From Dryocosmus kuriphilus (taxonomy: Eukaryota; Arthropoda; Insecta; Hymenoptera; Cynipidae): 64,000 nucleotides of DNA. A program made the position numbers and the translations under genes. Where the stretch lies: NCBI GenBank assembly GCA_038277395.1, contig CM076192.1, forward strand, positions 201,314,161 through 201,378,160. The letters run 5' to 3'. Positions 21,166-32,759 of the stretch are shown one piece after another (within the stretch, counting starts at the first letter, position 1; each line of letters begins with the position of its first letter). Under the pieces are notes generated by a model. The model was not told where the DNA came from and made no database searches. It worked only from the letters and a program-made list of their open reading frames with translations.

Positions 21166-23358
21166 ATATACATTATACAATTATTGCCGGGGTCATAGTA
21201 TTTCCTTATATTTTCCTTAAAATTTACATAAATTTCGGAAAATTTATATAATTTCCTAACTTTGTTATTGTAACGAATTTATAACTTTATACTCATTCAG
21301 CATAGAATTAAGTATTTGGATGCAGTTAAATAGTTATTGTAAAATTTGAATCGATAAATGCGTTAGGTTCTAGTTCTGATCATTTTAACGCACACATTTG
21401 TCGACTCCTATTTTAATGCCAGATAATAGTTTGATGAAGTTACTTTAATTCAGCGAGTTTCATTAAGTACTACACTAAGGTAAAGTAAAATGATTTCAGA
21501 GGGGCTACACACACGAAGGCTAAAGGTGTTACCTTAATGCGGCACATTAGTTTAGACGTAAATTTACATGTGACGCGGTAACAACCACTGAAAAAATAAA
21601 ACGGACTGCGAATCGAATTCACCAAAAGAAGAAGGAAGTTTTGAAACTACTATTGCCATTCAATGTTGAAAACATTTCCAAATAAAAATCATTGCGTAGT
21701 TTTGAGCCATATTTATTTTAAATTAATAAATTTAAATTTCATTAAAATGTTTTGGTCTCCGTTGTTATTAATATTTGAAAATCATGTTTTATTTTTATGC
21801 ATAGGCTAGATCAGGATCAATAAGATATATCCGCTTATGGTGAAAGATGCCAGAAAGCAAAAGATTGTTTAATAAATTATTTGGATTATTTGAAGTCAAA
21901 GAATTTGGTGTAATATGAAGATGATAAGTTTTGATTCAATCGCATGCTGAATCTCTCGGTGCATGAATAAATTCGTGTACTGGAAGAAGATTTTTGCGAG
22001 CTCACATTAGTATTATTGGGGCCGTGATTACACGGGAAAATCAAAAGATTTTTCCATCAACCGGATAAAAATGATTTACGTGCACGGATGCACACATACG
22101 CAAAGGTACACACATACGCGCGCACGCGCTATTCTATCCCTCATCATTCTCTCTGTTTGTTTCATCCTTGTAAAAACTTCCTTTAGTCTTTTATTCTCTG
22201 TTCCCTTCGCGCTTCCTTCCTTGTTATAATGCATGCTTCGCGAGAGGGGCACTAAATGTGGATACTGCGAAGTTTCCCCGGCTAGTTCTAGTTATGTCCA
22301 GTCGTTTTGGATTTGTCTGCTTTTGGCCGATTTCGGGTTTAGTCGTAAATACATATACTGATTGCAAGCTTGGCTTTCGCTGTTCCTGGATGGTTCGCTC
22401 TTCTCCGTTTTTCTCCATTATTCTGATCTCTCTCTCCCTTATTACCTTACACACACTTTATATGTGCCATCTACACGTATGACATTCCGTGGCCATGAGG
22501 CTTTGAGACAAAGCCACGTGCGACATAGAAAACATGACTTCCCGGCAAGAGGGTATGGTACAAAAGGAAGTTACAGTATAGATGTTAAGGAAAGGGAGAG
22601 GATATTCCCAGTTATAAGTGGACGCAATCTTTTATTGGGAGCCACACTTTTTCCTTTCTGGCATTCTAATGAGGCACGTTATTCAGTATAACACTTCTCC
22701 CTTTGTTGAATCCTCGTAAACTTAACTTCAGTATTGAGAATCAATTCAATTTTGGTGAATTACAGCAAACTAATGTCATCACGAAGTTATATTCATTTTT
22801 GCTTCCTTATAAACGAATTATCCCATTCCTGTACAATTTAGTACTGTCCTAAAAGATATATTACGAAATATATCATATTAGCTGTTTTTCAGAATGCCTC
22901 ACATATAGAGAAGTTTCTAAAGAACAAACGAGACAAAGTTTATCAAAAAAAGTTTTTTTTCAGACAACTTTTATTTTTCGATAAATTTGTTTGAAAGCTA
23001 TACTATAAATCGTGTTAAAGAATAAATTGAAACTGGTGAAAACTTTGAAAAAATTAAGTTTATGATTGAAAAACTAAAAAATCGTTTTATCCGCCTGCAT
23101 TCGGAACATTTGTGTTTTAAACATTTTGAAAAGGGTGGAAGCTATATATTCTTCCTGAAAGAAAAAAGAAAAAATTCGATAATAAAATTGTGTTTCCCAT
23201 TGGTGTTTCCTTTGACGATTATAAAACAAACATCCCATTAGGTAGCCACGCATCCTTGGCAAAATGTGGCGTAGTTTACACTTCAATTTCTTTCTTACCT
23301 CATGAATTTCTATCCTAATTGGACAACATATTCCTTCTCGCCCTTTCTAATATTTTAG
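21166..23358. other. No supported feature
   Basis: AT-rich, with short frames only. At 22490-22690 a GC-richer part contains attttattgggagccaca-like sequence (about 22630), but neither an LTR nor a gene can be supported. Confidence 0.5.
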
Positions 23359-24290
23359 ACGGGAAGGTTTTTACAAATAAAACTGTTTTTAAGATATTGA
23401 TCAGTGAGCTTCAGATTTTAGAAAAAGTGGGAATTATCATGGACCATCCCACTGATGGATCAATGACAATTTGTTGTTCTTTAGTTATGATATTGCCTGA
23501 TAATTTAGAAGTTCACCCTTTACTAGGATTTTTTTAACGTTTTCGATGCAACTACTTTCGTAGATTTTGTTTAGTTAATAGAAATGAGCTCAATTTTACT
23601 TTTTCAGAAAAATCTTGCACTCATCGAGAAAAGTGAAACTACAAAACTGGTTTAACTCAAAATACATTATCCTTAAATTGTATTAAAGAAGAATGCACTT
23701 TTCTCACCGACTGTCTGAAAGATTTTCATGTATCAAAGGATGTGGCCGTTGACTGGATGCCTCATGGACTGGATTGAATTTCTCCACGTCACATAGCAAA
23801 AGATTTGCTATTTTATATTCGAGTTCTTCAATTATTTAGTTTAGATGATTTAAATCAAAGAATTAAAGGTTTCCATTACGGTCCAAATGACAGTCGAAAT
23901 AAGCGTCCTCAAGTGATGGAACAGCATTTAGATGATGGCCGCTTATTATTTATCGTATCTGAAATGCTAAGCCTAATTAGGATTTTCGGCATGATATTCG
24001 AAGATTTAGTACCAGGAGATGTAGAAGATTGGCACATACATGGGTTACTAGGATGTTTAATAACAGATTACCTTATTTGACTGACAGAATTGTTTCCCGC
24101 CAGTATGACACCAAAATATTATTTTTTATTGCATTATGAGCCCATAATGTTTATGAAAATTGTTTCTTATTTTTTTTTTTTTGTCATTATTTGTATGGGA
24201 CATGTTATGGTGTCCTATGTGTACCGACGGCGGTTAATGTTCATTATTTCGACCAGACGGGAAGAGGAGAATAGCTTTTATTAGATAGAT
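23359..24290 (+). pseudogene. Relic gene of unknown transposon-like family, C-terminal part
   Basis: An acceptor-like cctttctaatattttag precedes 23359. The reading then gives GKVFTNKTVFKILISELQIL, CCSLVMILPDNLEVHPLLGF (about 23520), a decayed stretch, FHVSKDVAVDWMPHGLD (about 23770) directly before a stop, LNQRIKGFHYGPNDSRNKRP (about 23890), GDVEDWHIHGLLG (about 24040) and MTPKYYFLLHY (about 24140). From memory, these correspond to DNLGxH-GGF, DxMHDxLEG, FxYGxxDxxNKP, VPxxDxxW and LxPKHHFLxHYP boxes, in this order, in a widespread uncharacterised transposon-like protein family. At least three stops and frameshifts make it a pseudogene. Confidence 0.6.
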
Positions 24291-24579
24291 AGAGTTGCTT
24301 CTATAAGAAAAGGCAAAAAGTTAATTATTTTAAACAATAAAAAATATATGTATAATTCAAAAACACTACATAGATTTTTTTGCATTCTATAGTGACTCAA
24401 AAAATAATAAATTGTGATTTTTTGTCATAAGACCCCAAAAATCTGATAATGGGCCGAAACAATTGTGTCTGAAAAGTAATATAAGAGAAGTTAATACTGA
24501 AAAATGAATTTAAAGAAATAAAATATTATATTCGCGAGTCCTAAAAAAAAATTCATAGGCTTGAATTTTGCAATATTTA

Positions 24580-24743
24580 AATAGATGAAAGACTCGACAA
24601 TTTTCGTTGAAAGTTTATTGTTTCTTTGGTTGAAAATTCACTTATTTTTGGCTCAAAATTAATCTTTGGATTAAAAAACATGCTTCGTTTGAAATTTCAA
24701 CTGCTGAATTAGTTTTCCGAAAACCCCATCTTGATATTATTTT

Positions 24744-24791
<48 letters not shown>

Positions 24792-25390
24792 TGTGGACTT
24801 TATGCGCGCCAAACTTTTGTAGTGGACAATTTGGACAATCTTGTTGACGCTTGATTGAATTTATTTGTTTGAAAATTTTATTCTTTGATTGAAAAATTCA
24901 AATATTTTTCTTGAAAAAAATGAAAAATTTTCGTTTGAAAGTTAGTCTTTTTGCTTCAAAATATAAACTGTTCAACTTTTGAGTGAGAGCTTATCCTTCT
25001 CGATTGCAAATTCAATTATTTGGTCGAAAATTCAACTAATTTGTGAAAGTTCTGCAGTTTTTAGTTGCAGGTTAAGCAACTTGGTAGAAAACTAATCTAT
25101 GTTGACGAAAATACAACTATTTTTCTTTGCAAACTTCATTCAAATGTTTGAAAACGTTATGCAAAGGGAGTTCTGGTTAGTACTGGGTCCAGTAATTTTT
25201 TCGCGAATATGTATTGGAAATTCATTCCTCTCTCGAGAAAAGTATAAGATCCAAAATTTACCAATACTCCTTTTGCGTAATGGAAGTCTGTTTTTTTCAG
25301 GTGAAAAATTCAAACGTTTTTCTTGGAAGTTAATTTGTACTTTTGGTTGAGAACTCAAACATTTTTGCTTCATAATTAATCTTCTTTGTT
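24580..25390. repeat. Degenerate tandem repeat, ttggttgaaaattcaa type
   Basis: Units of about 35-45 bp with the core tttggttgaaaattcaacta are recognisable at many points. They are interrupted by a TA microsatellite at 24744-24790 and a short unrelated segment. The open frames here are by-products of low stop density. Confidence 0.65.
24744..24790. repeat. TA microsatellite
   Basis: Alternating ta tract. Confidence 0.9.
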
Positions 25391-26688
25391 ACAATTTTTG
25401 GTCTCCCATTTTGTGGCTTTGGTATTTATTTTATCTGGCGTCGAATAATTTTAATCTTCGCGTAGATTGAATCGCTGCAAAATTTCTATCCAATTTTAGA
25501 CTAAAATAAAGCTCGGCGATTTTCTGTATTCCTAAAATTTGTTGACATCGCCCTTTAGTTAGTAATGCCCGTTAAAATATGCCCTAATAATTTTTTTGTT
25601 TTAGGTTGTATTATAGTTTTTGAATTACCCGCTGTACTAGGTAGTTAATGTGTCTCTTTGAGGATGAATATACAAACCCTTTCCAATATTTTGACATATT
25701 TTTTTCATTAGGGTGTAACTTGAGATCATTATCCTGTAGTTAGTAGCACATTCCTTCACCATCTGATCGTTTAAGGAAATGATAGTCATTATTTATTAAA
25801 ACATTTTGAAAGGAGGTTTGCTTATGAATATTTAAATTTTAGTAAATTATGAGCCATTAATTATTTGCCAAAAAATTCATGGATGGAGAAAGTCATTGTA
25901 CGCTGCACCGCATCAGCTTCAGAATTTTTTTGCACACGAAACATCGAAGTAGATGAGGGTCAAGTCCCGAAGGAAAAACATGTGGTGTCAGAAGGAAAAT
26001 CAACGAGCATTTTATCGAGGGTACAATACTTTCAAGTCTGAAAGTCGACGCTTTTCAATAAATAAGTGGAAACTTTAGGACACGAGAAACAAAGATTATC
26101 CCTAAATGACATTGAAAGAAATATTGTTTCAGCAAAAGACCATTCTCCCCTATATGCATAAGAGAATTCACCCTTAGTGTCTAAAACTTAACAAGTCCTA
26201 AAGACGACATTTTTCAACAAGAAAACCGTTAACATTTTTCTGAAAGACACTTGGGGATGCTTATCATAGCTTTCAATTTCAAAAAGTTGCCATTTGCTCC
26301 TTTGTAATTTGTGGGACTTTATGACTTGAAAAATTTTCGACAATATGTATGGTTTGTACGCAAGATATAGTGTCATTGAATTTTTTTCTGACAAAAAATT
26401 CCATCCAAAGTTGTCTTGGATTGTATATATAAATTTTCCATTTCCTGAAGTCGTCAAATACTCACTGAAAACTGTTCTCCCTAGGATTTGACCAATTTTG
26501 AAGAAGAAGGGTGATTTCTACCATCGATGTAAAATTTCACGTGACGGTGGGCTGCGAGGGTAGTGGATGATGTAGTTGGAGAGTGATAGAGGAGTGACAG
26601 TAGAAGAATGAGAGAATGAGTGGGAGAGATAGTGGAAACCGTGATTGGATTTTGAGCAGAATTTTATACATCTGTTTTAGGCTGTATT
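25391..26688. other. No supported feature
   Basis: AT-rich without frames or motifs that I recognise. It lies downstream, in minus-strand order, of the putative terminal exon at 26689-26819 and could contain its 3' untranslated region, but no poly(A) signal could be assigned with confidence. Confidence 0.4.
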
Positions 26689-26819
26689 TTAGCTTTTAAA
26701 ATTTTCGTTTTCCGATGGCTGCTGAAGAATTTTACCACCTCGGTCTACTGAAACAATTCCTTGATCACTTTTGATTTTATCACCATCCGTTGGATCTGAC
26801 TTATCGTATATGTCAGCAG
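26689..26819 (-). CDS. Putative terminal exon of an unknown minus-strand gene
   Basis: A minus-strand acceptor tgctttccttacag ends at 26820. It is followed by two bases and then 43 codons including a TAA at 26689-26691. The peptide contains DIYDKSDPTDGDKIKSDQG and VDRGGKILQQPSENENF: acidic, hydrophilic, with no known domain. The phase-1 start fits the phase-1 donors of the tandem exons at 30.1-40.1 kb on the same strand, so it could be the last exon of that gene. This is inference: no transcript evidence is available and the gap lies between. Chance openness cannot be excluded for so short a segment. Confidence 0.35.
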
Positions 26820-26873
26820 CTGTAAGGAAAGCATAGATTATTAATTATTTTAATTATTAAAGACTTGGTTATC

Positions 26874-26953
26874 TTATAACTTATTTGAGTGCCTAAACAG
26901 TTTTATCACCGTTGTCTTGATGTGGTGGATTAGGAAGCTAATTGCTCTGTCAT
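26874..26953 (-). pseudogene. Possible duplicate of the terminal exon
   Basis: A second acceptor, tatacttttctgacag, is followed by DNA resembling the 26819 exon at its start and by the same acaacggtgataaaa core. In phase 1 it reads RAISFLIHHIKTT and stops at TAA 26874-26876, without peptide similarity. This suggests a duplicated and decayed or alternative last exon. Confidence 0.3.
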
Positions 26954-27639
26954 CTGTCAGAAAAGTATAGATAATTAGTTATTTTCTTAATTGAAAATTC
27001 TTTAGTTTAGAACTTCATTCTATTCCCACAAAATTACGTTTTTAGAATTCTATAACTTTTCCCTTAGCAACGGATAATTTTTCCCCGACAAAAAACAGAT
27101 TACAGGAATCACAGCGCACAAGGTGATAAGAAAGTGGGAAAAGGGAAATTTTGTCACGTTAGGGGGGGGTAACACTCATCTTTACATGTAGAAAAGAAAA
27201 AATAATTTTCTTATAAGGAGTCTTATATTTAGAAATAATTTTACATGACTTGTGAATAACTCTTTTCCATAAAAGAACTTATTTTTAAAAGTTTATCAGT
27301 TTTTGGTGACTTCAGAGAATATTCTCAGAAAATGGACAATTGTCAACGAAAGAAATTGTATCTTTCGTAAGACTTGCAGGTTCAAACAATTTGAGGTTAT
27401 GCTTGGGTGTTTTCGACTAAAGTCGATATTTTTTATGAGAAATATTATACCTTTTAGAGAGCTTTCATGTTTCAATATTATAAATTTACTTTAGGAAATC
27501 GCCAAAAAAGTATTGTTTTACAACAAAAACATTAATTCTTTTAGAAATCCTAGAAGATTTAACAATTTGATGTTACGTTAGGCATTGCTCATCTCATCAA
27601 AAATCATTACATTTTTAGAAAACTTGTAAGCCTAAAATA

Positions 27640-28330
27640 GTTGGACATTCAATGAAATCATTCAGAAGTTATGAAATTTATTGCAATGCCTTACAATCTT
27701 TAAAATCTCTTGTAATTATTTGGAATCTATTACCATTCAATAAACATTTGGAAATACTTCAAAATCCATTTAGATCCCTTGAAAATATTATAATTTAATA
27801 AAATATACGATTATTTCTACGGATTTCAACAATTCCAAAAGATATGAAGAATTTAAATAAACTTTAAAGGATGTCGCTGAATTTGTGTTACTTTGAAAGA
27901 TTCCAAAGTATTTTGAGAGACAGAAAACATTTTCAAGGGGTCACGAAAAATTTTTTAGCATTTAAAAATATTTCAAAGTATTACAAAGAATTTCAGAAGA
28001 TTTACAGTACTACATTTGACCTCCAAGTAATAAAAAAATTGTAGGGTATTTAAAAAGTTTCAAGGGATTTTGAAGAGTGAATGAGGTTTCAATGACTTTA
28101 GAATATCGCAACGGATTTCTAGAATTCTATAGGATACAAACCAATTTTTTTATATTTTTGTGAGGCTTTAAATGATTTCTACGTATTTGTAACTATTTCA
28201 AACGGTTTAGGGTATTTCAACATGGGTTAAAAGACTCCGAGGGATTTCAGCATATTTTGTTGAAAAGTTTTCAAATGCTTAATTTAAATGACGAATAACT
28301 GATAACTTTTAAAACATATCAATTCAAACA
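27640..28330. repeat. Degenerate repeat, tttcaaag/ggatttc type
   Basis: Short interspersed motifs such as ttcaaagtattacaaag, aatttcagaag and caagggattttgaag recur without a strict period. It is noncoding. Confidence 0.5.
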
Positions 28331-28377
28331 ATGGACTTTCTAATATTTTAAAAATTTAAAAATATAAAAGTTCTGTC

Positions 28378-28470
28378 ACCACTACGCAGTGCGTCCTGAG
28401 GTTGCGGATTGAGGAACGGCCCCTGAGGTTGAACAGATTCTGAGGTTAACTGCGATACAAGAATAAGCAG
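28378..28470. repeat. Dispersed repeat with ttcaacctcagg motif, copy 2 (inverted)
   Basis: The reverse complement contains ctgttcaacctcaggggc, gttcctcaatccgca and ctcaggacgcactgc, matching 18925-19050. Confidence 0.65.
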
Positions 28471-28839
28471 TCGCGGGCATTCGATAGGAAACATTCGTTG
28501 GTGTAGTGAGCCCACATTGGTAAAAAATAGCTTCACGACAGCTATTGTTTGGAGGGACTCACACTTTCGCGTCCGTACGCAATAGATGGGTTCCACCAAG
28601 CCGAGGCGCAGCGTGTATCCAGCTAGAAAGGCTACCCGAACCAAAAAAAAAATCTTGTAAGGCGAAAATCCTGCTGCTCCATTGGACAACACAGCGATGA
28701 AACTGCCCCCAATGGATGTGTGACATGACTCGACTGTACGGTCAACGTGGTATTGATGCGAGTGTGGCTCAATGCCTTGCACGGGGACGTTAGGATACGA
28801 GATGATACCGTAATGTATCTGCCGACAAGCTTTCACGGT

Positions 28840-29621
28840 CCTTGTCTAAGTCAGAATGATCCCATACTTAGACCCAGGGAGGTATGGGGGTCATCACCCC
28901 TGGGGCGGTGGACTCACCTGCGGTCGGAACAGGATCTCTAACGTGCGGATTGTCTTAAAACTATCATGGCTAATTTCCAAAAATAACCAAATACAATAAA
29001 ATATCTTAAGGCAGGAACTTACAACGCACGTAATCTAAATACTGACGGATATAGCAGACATCAACGCGAAAATTGGAAGAGAACCGATGTATAGGACTAC
29101 AATATAGTGAGAAGGCTTGCATGACACCAGTAATGATAATGGGACTAGGGTAATGAAATTTGCAGCTTCAAAAAACCTCGTTGTCAAAGGCACATGTTTC
29201 AAGCATAAAAATATGCATAAGGCCACCTGTACGTCATCAGATGGTATCAGTCACAATCAGATTTATCACGTTTTAATTGACAGAAGACGTCATACAATCA
29301 TTTTCGATTTAAGATCGTACAGGGGAGCGGATCTAAATTCAGACCACTTTCTCGTGATAGTGAAGCTAAGGTCTAGACTAGCGTTAAATAAGAAAACTAG
29401 ACCTCCAGAGCCAGTAGTACGGTTCAATACAGATAAGCTTAAAATACCAACAGAAAAATTGAATTACCAAGTAAAGATTTCTAACAGCATCGTTGCTCTT
29501 CAGAAACAGAGAGTCGATAGCGATAATTGTGAGGAGGACCCGGAAACCCTGTGCGGCCATACGAAAGGAGCGATAAAGAGAGCCGTCAAAAGTACTACAG
29601 GTTTGAAGACAGTAACCAAAG
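28840..29621 (+). pseudogene. RTE/craniofacial-2-like retrotransposon D, 5' part
   Basis: The leader (about 28840-29000) leads to aggcaggaacttacaacgca (29011, the usual GTxNAR start), then IADINAKIGREPMYR (about 29055), and the longest frame reading HDTSNDNGTRVMKFAASKN (29118), ATCTSSDGISHNQIYHVLID and GADLNSDHFLVIVKLRSRL (about 29335). These are the C-terminal motifs of an APE-type endonuclease. Between the start and INAKIG the usual endonuclease segment is deleted, so the copy is defective. It is the least diverged member here and serves as reference for the nesting in element A. The assembly gap cuts it at 29622. Confidence 0.85.
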
Positions 29622-30121
29622 NNNNNNNNNNNNNNNNNNNNNNNNNNNNNNNNNNNNNNNNNNNNNNNNNNNNNNNNNNNNNNNNNNNNNNNNNNNNNNN
29701 NNNNNNNNNNNNNNNNNNNNNNNNNNNNNNNNNNNNNNNNNNNNNNNNNNNNNNNNNNNNNNNNNNNNNNNNNNNNNNNNNNNNNNNNNNNNNNNNNNNN
29801 NNNNNNNNNNNNNNNNNNNNNNNNNNNNNNNNNNNNNNNNNNNNNNNNNNNNNNNNNNNNNNNNNNNNNNNNNNNNNNNNNNNNNNNNNNNNNNNNNNNN
29901 NNNNNNNNNNNNNNNNNNNNNNNNNNNNNNNNNNNNNNNNNNNNNNNNNNNNNNNNNNNNNNNNNNNNNNNNNNNNNNNNNNNNNNNNNNNNNNNNNNNN
30001 NNNNNNNNNNNNNNNNNNNNNNNNNNNNNNNNNNNNNNNNNNNNNNNNNNNNNNNNNNNNNNNNNNNNNNNNNNNNNNNNNNNNNNNNNNNNNNNNNNNN
30101 NNNNNNNNNNNNNNNNNNNNN
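29622..30121. other. Assembly gap
   Basis: Exactly 500 N, probably a placeholder size. Its right edge lies inside an exon copy of the tandem array, so the array continues into the gap and its copy number here is unknown. Confidence 0.99.
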
Positions 30122-30220
30122 TTGTATTATCGGGAAAAATGTATCTTCGAAATTCGAATATCCGGTCCGGATTGTTCCTGGGAATAAGCCGTTTGTATCC
30201 AACGTCTTCCAGTACTGAAC
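30122..30220 (-). pseudogene. Tandem exon copy 5 (cut by gap)
   Basis: The first 99 bases of the exon, with acceptor cttgcag at 30221. It reads LEDVGYKRLIPGNN-like codons as in the other copies, with one change near the start (agtactgaac for agttctgaac). The rest is in the gap. Confidence 0.7.
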
Positions 30221-30299
30221 CTGCAAGTAGAGGCAAGGGTAGAAAAGAATCGCTGATTCGAGACATATCGATCAGACTATGATATTTGTATATATAATT

Positions 30300-32060
30300 G
30301 AATAGTAAGGATAACCCTGTGATTGGCAACAGAAACGCATTCAGTTACGCATTTAACCATTCCCAATGTTTTATGGTGGGACGGAGAGACACCAACTTGA
30401 CTGGAGACAGAAATACTTTCATTCAAACCTCTTCCCTTATCAGGCGTTTTTCGGGCGACGTTAATGCAACCCTGTAACTAGGCACTTAAATACATTCAGT
30501 CACAACCCTAACCCTCTCCAGTGTTTTTCGAGGGAGGCACATCTGTAGATTGATACAAAAATACATTCGGGGAAAACGTATGACTCAATGGATTTTTGTG
30601 TCAAGTCACAGGCTGTCCCCACCCGGAGAAACGTAGGAAAGGGTTAGAGGTGTGATTGAAAGTATTTACATGCCATGTTACAGAGTCCATTTCACCCAAA
30701 AAACCCACGAAAAGGTTAGGGGTAAGAATGCAAGTATTTCTGTGTCCAGTCACATTGCTGTCTTTCGGTCCCAACACAAAAAATTGGGAAAAGGGTAAAG
30801 GTGCGGCTGAATACGTTTTTGTTATCAATCACAGGGGTACCTTCCCGCCCACGAAAAACACGGGAAAGAGCTAGTTGTATAACTGAAGGTATTTTTGCAA
30901 ACACTAAACGGAGGCCCACGCAAAACTTTGGCATGTGGTAGTGGTGTGACTGCCAGTACTTCTTAGTCCGGTCATTGAGTGCCCAAAGCAAAGCATTGTG
31001 AATTATTAGGGGTGTGACTAAAACTACTTTTGCGTCTAGTCGCAGAGATGTCCCCGCCTCTCAAGAAACATTTCAAAGGGATAGAAGTGGGACTGAAAGT
31101 GTTTCTGTTCCAGTAAAGGAGGTGCCATCTCGGCCCACGTAAAGCACTGGAAGGGGGTAGTAACGTGACTGAAATACCTTTTGTGCCTACTCACGTGGGT
31201 GCTTGCTCGCTTCGAGTAGAAAACTGGGAAGGGTCAGAGGTATGGCTCAAAGTATTTTTGTGACCAGTCACACAGTCCTCGCCGCAAAATTCTGAAAAGG
31301 GAAGGGGTATCAATGAAGGTATTTCATTTTCCATTCACATTTGTGTCTTGCCATCTCCCCACAAAACAGTAAAGGAGGATAGATGTGTGACTGAATGCAT
31401 TTTTGTGACCAATCAGAGGGGTACATTCGCGCCCCAGAAAAATAATGGAAAGTGATAGTTGTATGACAGAAGATATTTTTGTGGCCATTATAGGGTGCCC
31501 CCGAAAAACGTTGGTAAGTGTTAGGGGTGTGACTGAAAGTATTTCTGAGGCCAGTCGCGGGTTGGCCACCGCAAAAAATTGTAAAGCGTCATGGGTGTAA
31601 CACAAAGCATGTTTGTGTAAAGCCACAGAGATGCCACCCCCCTCCTGAGAAAAATTTGAAAGAGGTAGGAGTGGGATTGAAAGTGTTTCTGTGCCCTTCA
31701 AAGAGGGACCTTTTAGACCCACGCAAATCGTTTGCAGGTGGTAGTAGTGGGACAGAAATCTTTTTTGTAGTTAGAAGTATGGGTACCTTCCCATTTCCAG
31801 CTGAAAATTGGAGAGGTGTAGAACTATGGCTGAAAGTGTTTCTATAACCTTTCACAGGTGTTCCGCCGTAAAGCACTGGAAGATGTCAAGTGTGTGACTG
31901 AAAGTATTTCTGTTTCCATCACAGGGCTGCTCTCCCGCCAGAGCAGAAAATTCGGAAGGGTTATGGGAATGACTGAAATCATTTTTGTGACGAATCGAAG
32001 GTTTTCCCCAGGAAAATGCTGGAAAGGTGAAGGGCTGTGACTGGAAGCGATTCTATAACT
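30300..32060. repeat. Minisatellite block I (72-85 bp subrepeats)
   Basis: About twenty degenerate subrepeats of about 72-85 bp. Consensus landmarks are ggggtgtgactgaaagtatt, tctgtg-ccagtcacaggg and ccgcaaaacattggaaag. GTGACTG and CAGTCAC form a 7-base inverted repeat around a loop of about 16 bases. On the minus strand most subrepeats happen to be open and read like HKNTFSHTPTTFQRFSGG, but the period is not a fixed multiple of three and there is no start. Confidence 0.9.
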
Positions 32061-32283
32061 AGTCGCATGGGAACGTTTCCACCTCACATTCACTAATACA
32101 TAACCAGCGTCCATTTTCTCATAACTTTTAGGTCGTAGATAAAAAATGTGTTCTGCACGGAATATTTATTTTTCGAAGGACTATGAGTCTTGTTCGAGGA
32201 TTTTTTGTCAATTTTATGTATTTACTGAAATAAGCGCAATAAACGTACATGAAAGTTTATAGTTTTTTAAATTTTTAACTCAC

Positions 32284-32676
32284 TTGGATGGTATAGATTC
32301 TCCAGAGAATCGTAGTTTCCAGGTTCAATTGAAAAAACGCCTGCATCTACGTAGGAGATGCTTGTGGGCGCCTCCGCCATCTCTTTTGTGGTCATAGGTT
32401 CAAACTTGCCGTCGCTCATGTTTACTTTCATCCGCTTTTTGTTGGAATCATATATTCCTTTAAGAAACTTCATATCGTCCACTATTGCGAAAACCTCACC
32501 ATCTGTTGTTGATAATACAATATATTCTTGTACAGGCAAACGTGGATATGTGTTGCTTCCTACTTTCGTTTTAATTTTTGTATTATCGGGAAAAATGTAT
32601 CTTCGAAATTCGAATATCCGGTCCGGATTGTTCCTGGGAATAAGCCGTTTGTATCCAACGTCTTCCAGTTCTGAAC
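32284..32676 (-). CDS. Tandem exon copy 4 (open)
   Basis: 393 bp, bounded on the minus strand by a pyrimidine-rich acceptor (ctcttgcctctacttgcag) and the donor gtgagttaaaa. It starts with two bases and ends with one, so it is a symmetrical phase 1-1 exon of 131 codons that can be repeated without frame loss. The frame also runs open upstream to MSRISDSFLLLPLLAG, but the acceptor makes that an intronic accident. Peptide landmarks: ELEDVGYKRLIPRNNPDRIF, FRRYIFPDNTK, TYPRLPVQEYIVLSTTDGEV, FAIVDDMKFLKGIYD, MTTKEMAEAPTSISYVDAG and GNYDSLENLYHPS. I know no matching domain. It has no cysteines, no signal peptide and no transmembrane segment. Confidence 0.6.
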
Positions 32677-32759
32677 CTGCAAGTAGAGGCAAGAGTAGAA
32701 AAGAATCGCTGATTCGAGACATATCGATCAGACTATGATATTTTTATATATAATTGAAT

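Noticed and set aside
22224..22691. Possible small gene or LTR piece around 22.2-22.7 kb
   Set aside because: Overlapping frames on both strands, no motif, no repeat partner in the window.
28348..28836. 162-codon minus-strand frame
   Set aside because: It overlaps a dispersed repeat and the leader of element D, with no coherent domain. The similarity to 18.9 kb is at DNA level.
29117..30329. Frames of 243-356 codons spanning the N gap
   Set aside because: Most of their length is unknown bases. Only the left 29117-29621 part is real coding sequence (element D).
32267..32722. Reading the tandem exon as a complete 151-residue protein starting at MSRISDSFLLLPLLAG
   Set aside because: The first 15-16 codons coincide with a polypyrimidine tract and AG acceptor, and the end with a GTGAGT donor, in all copies. 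An internal exon explains the segment better.
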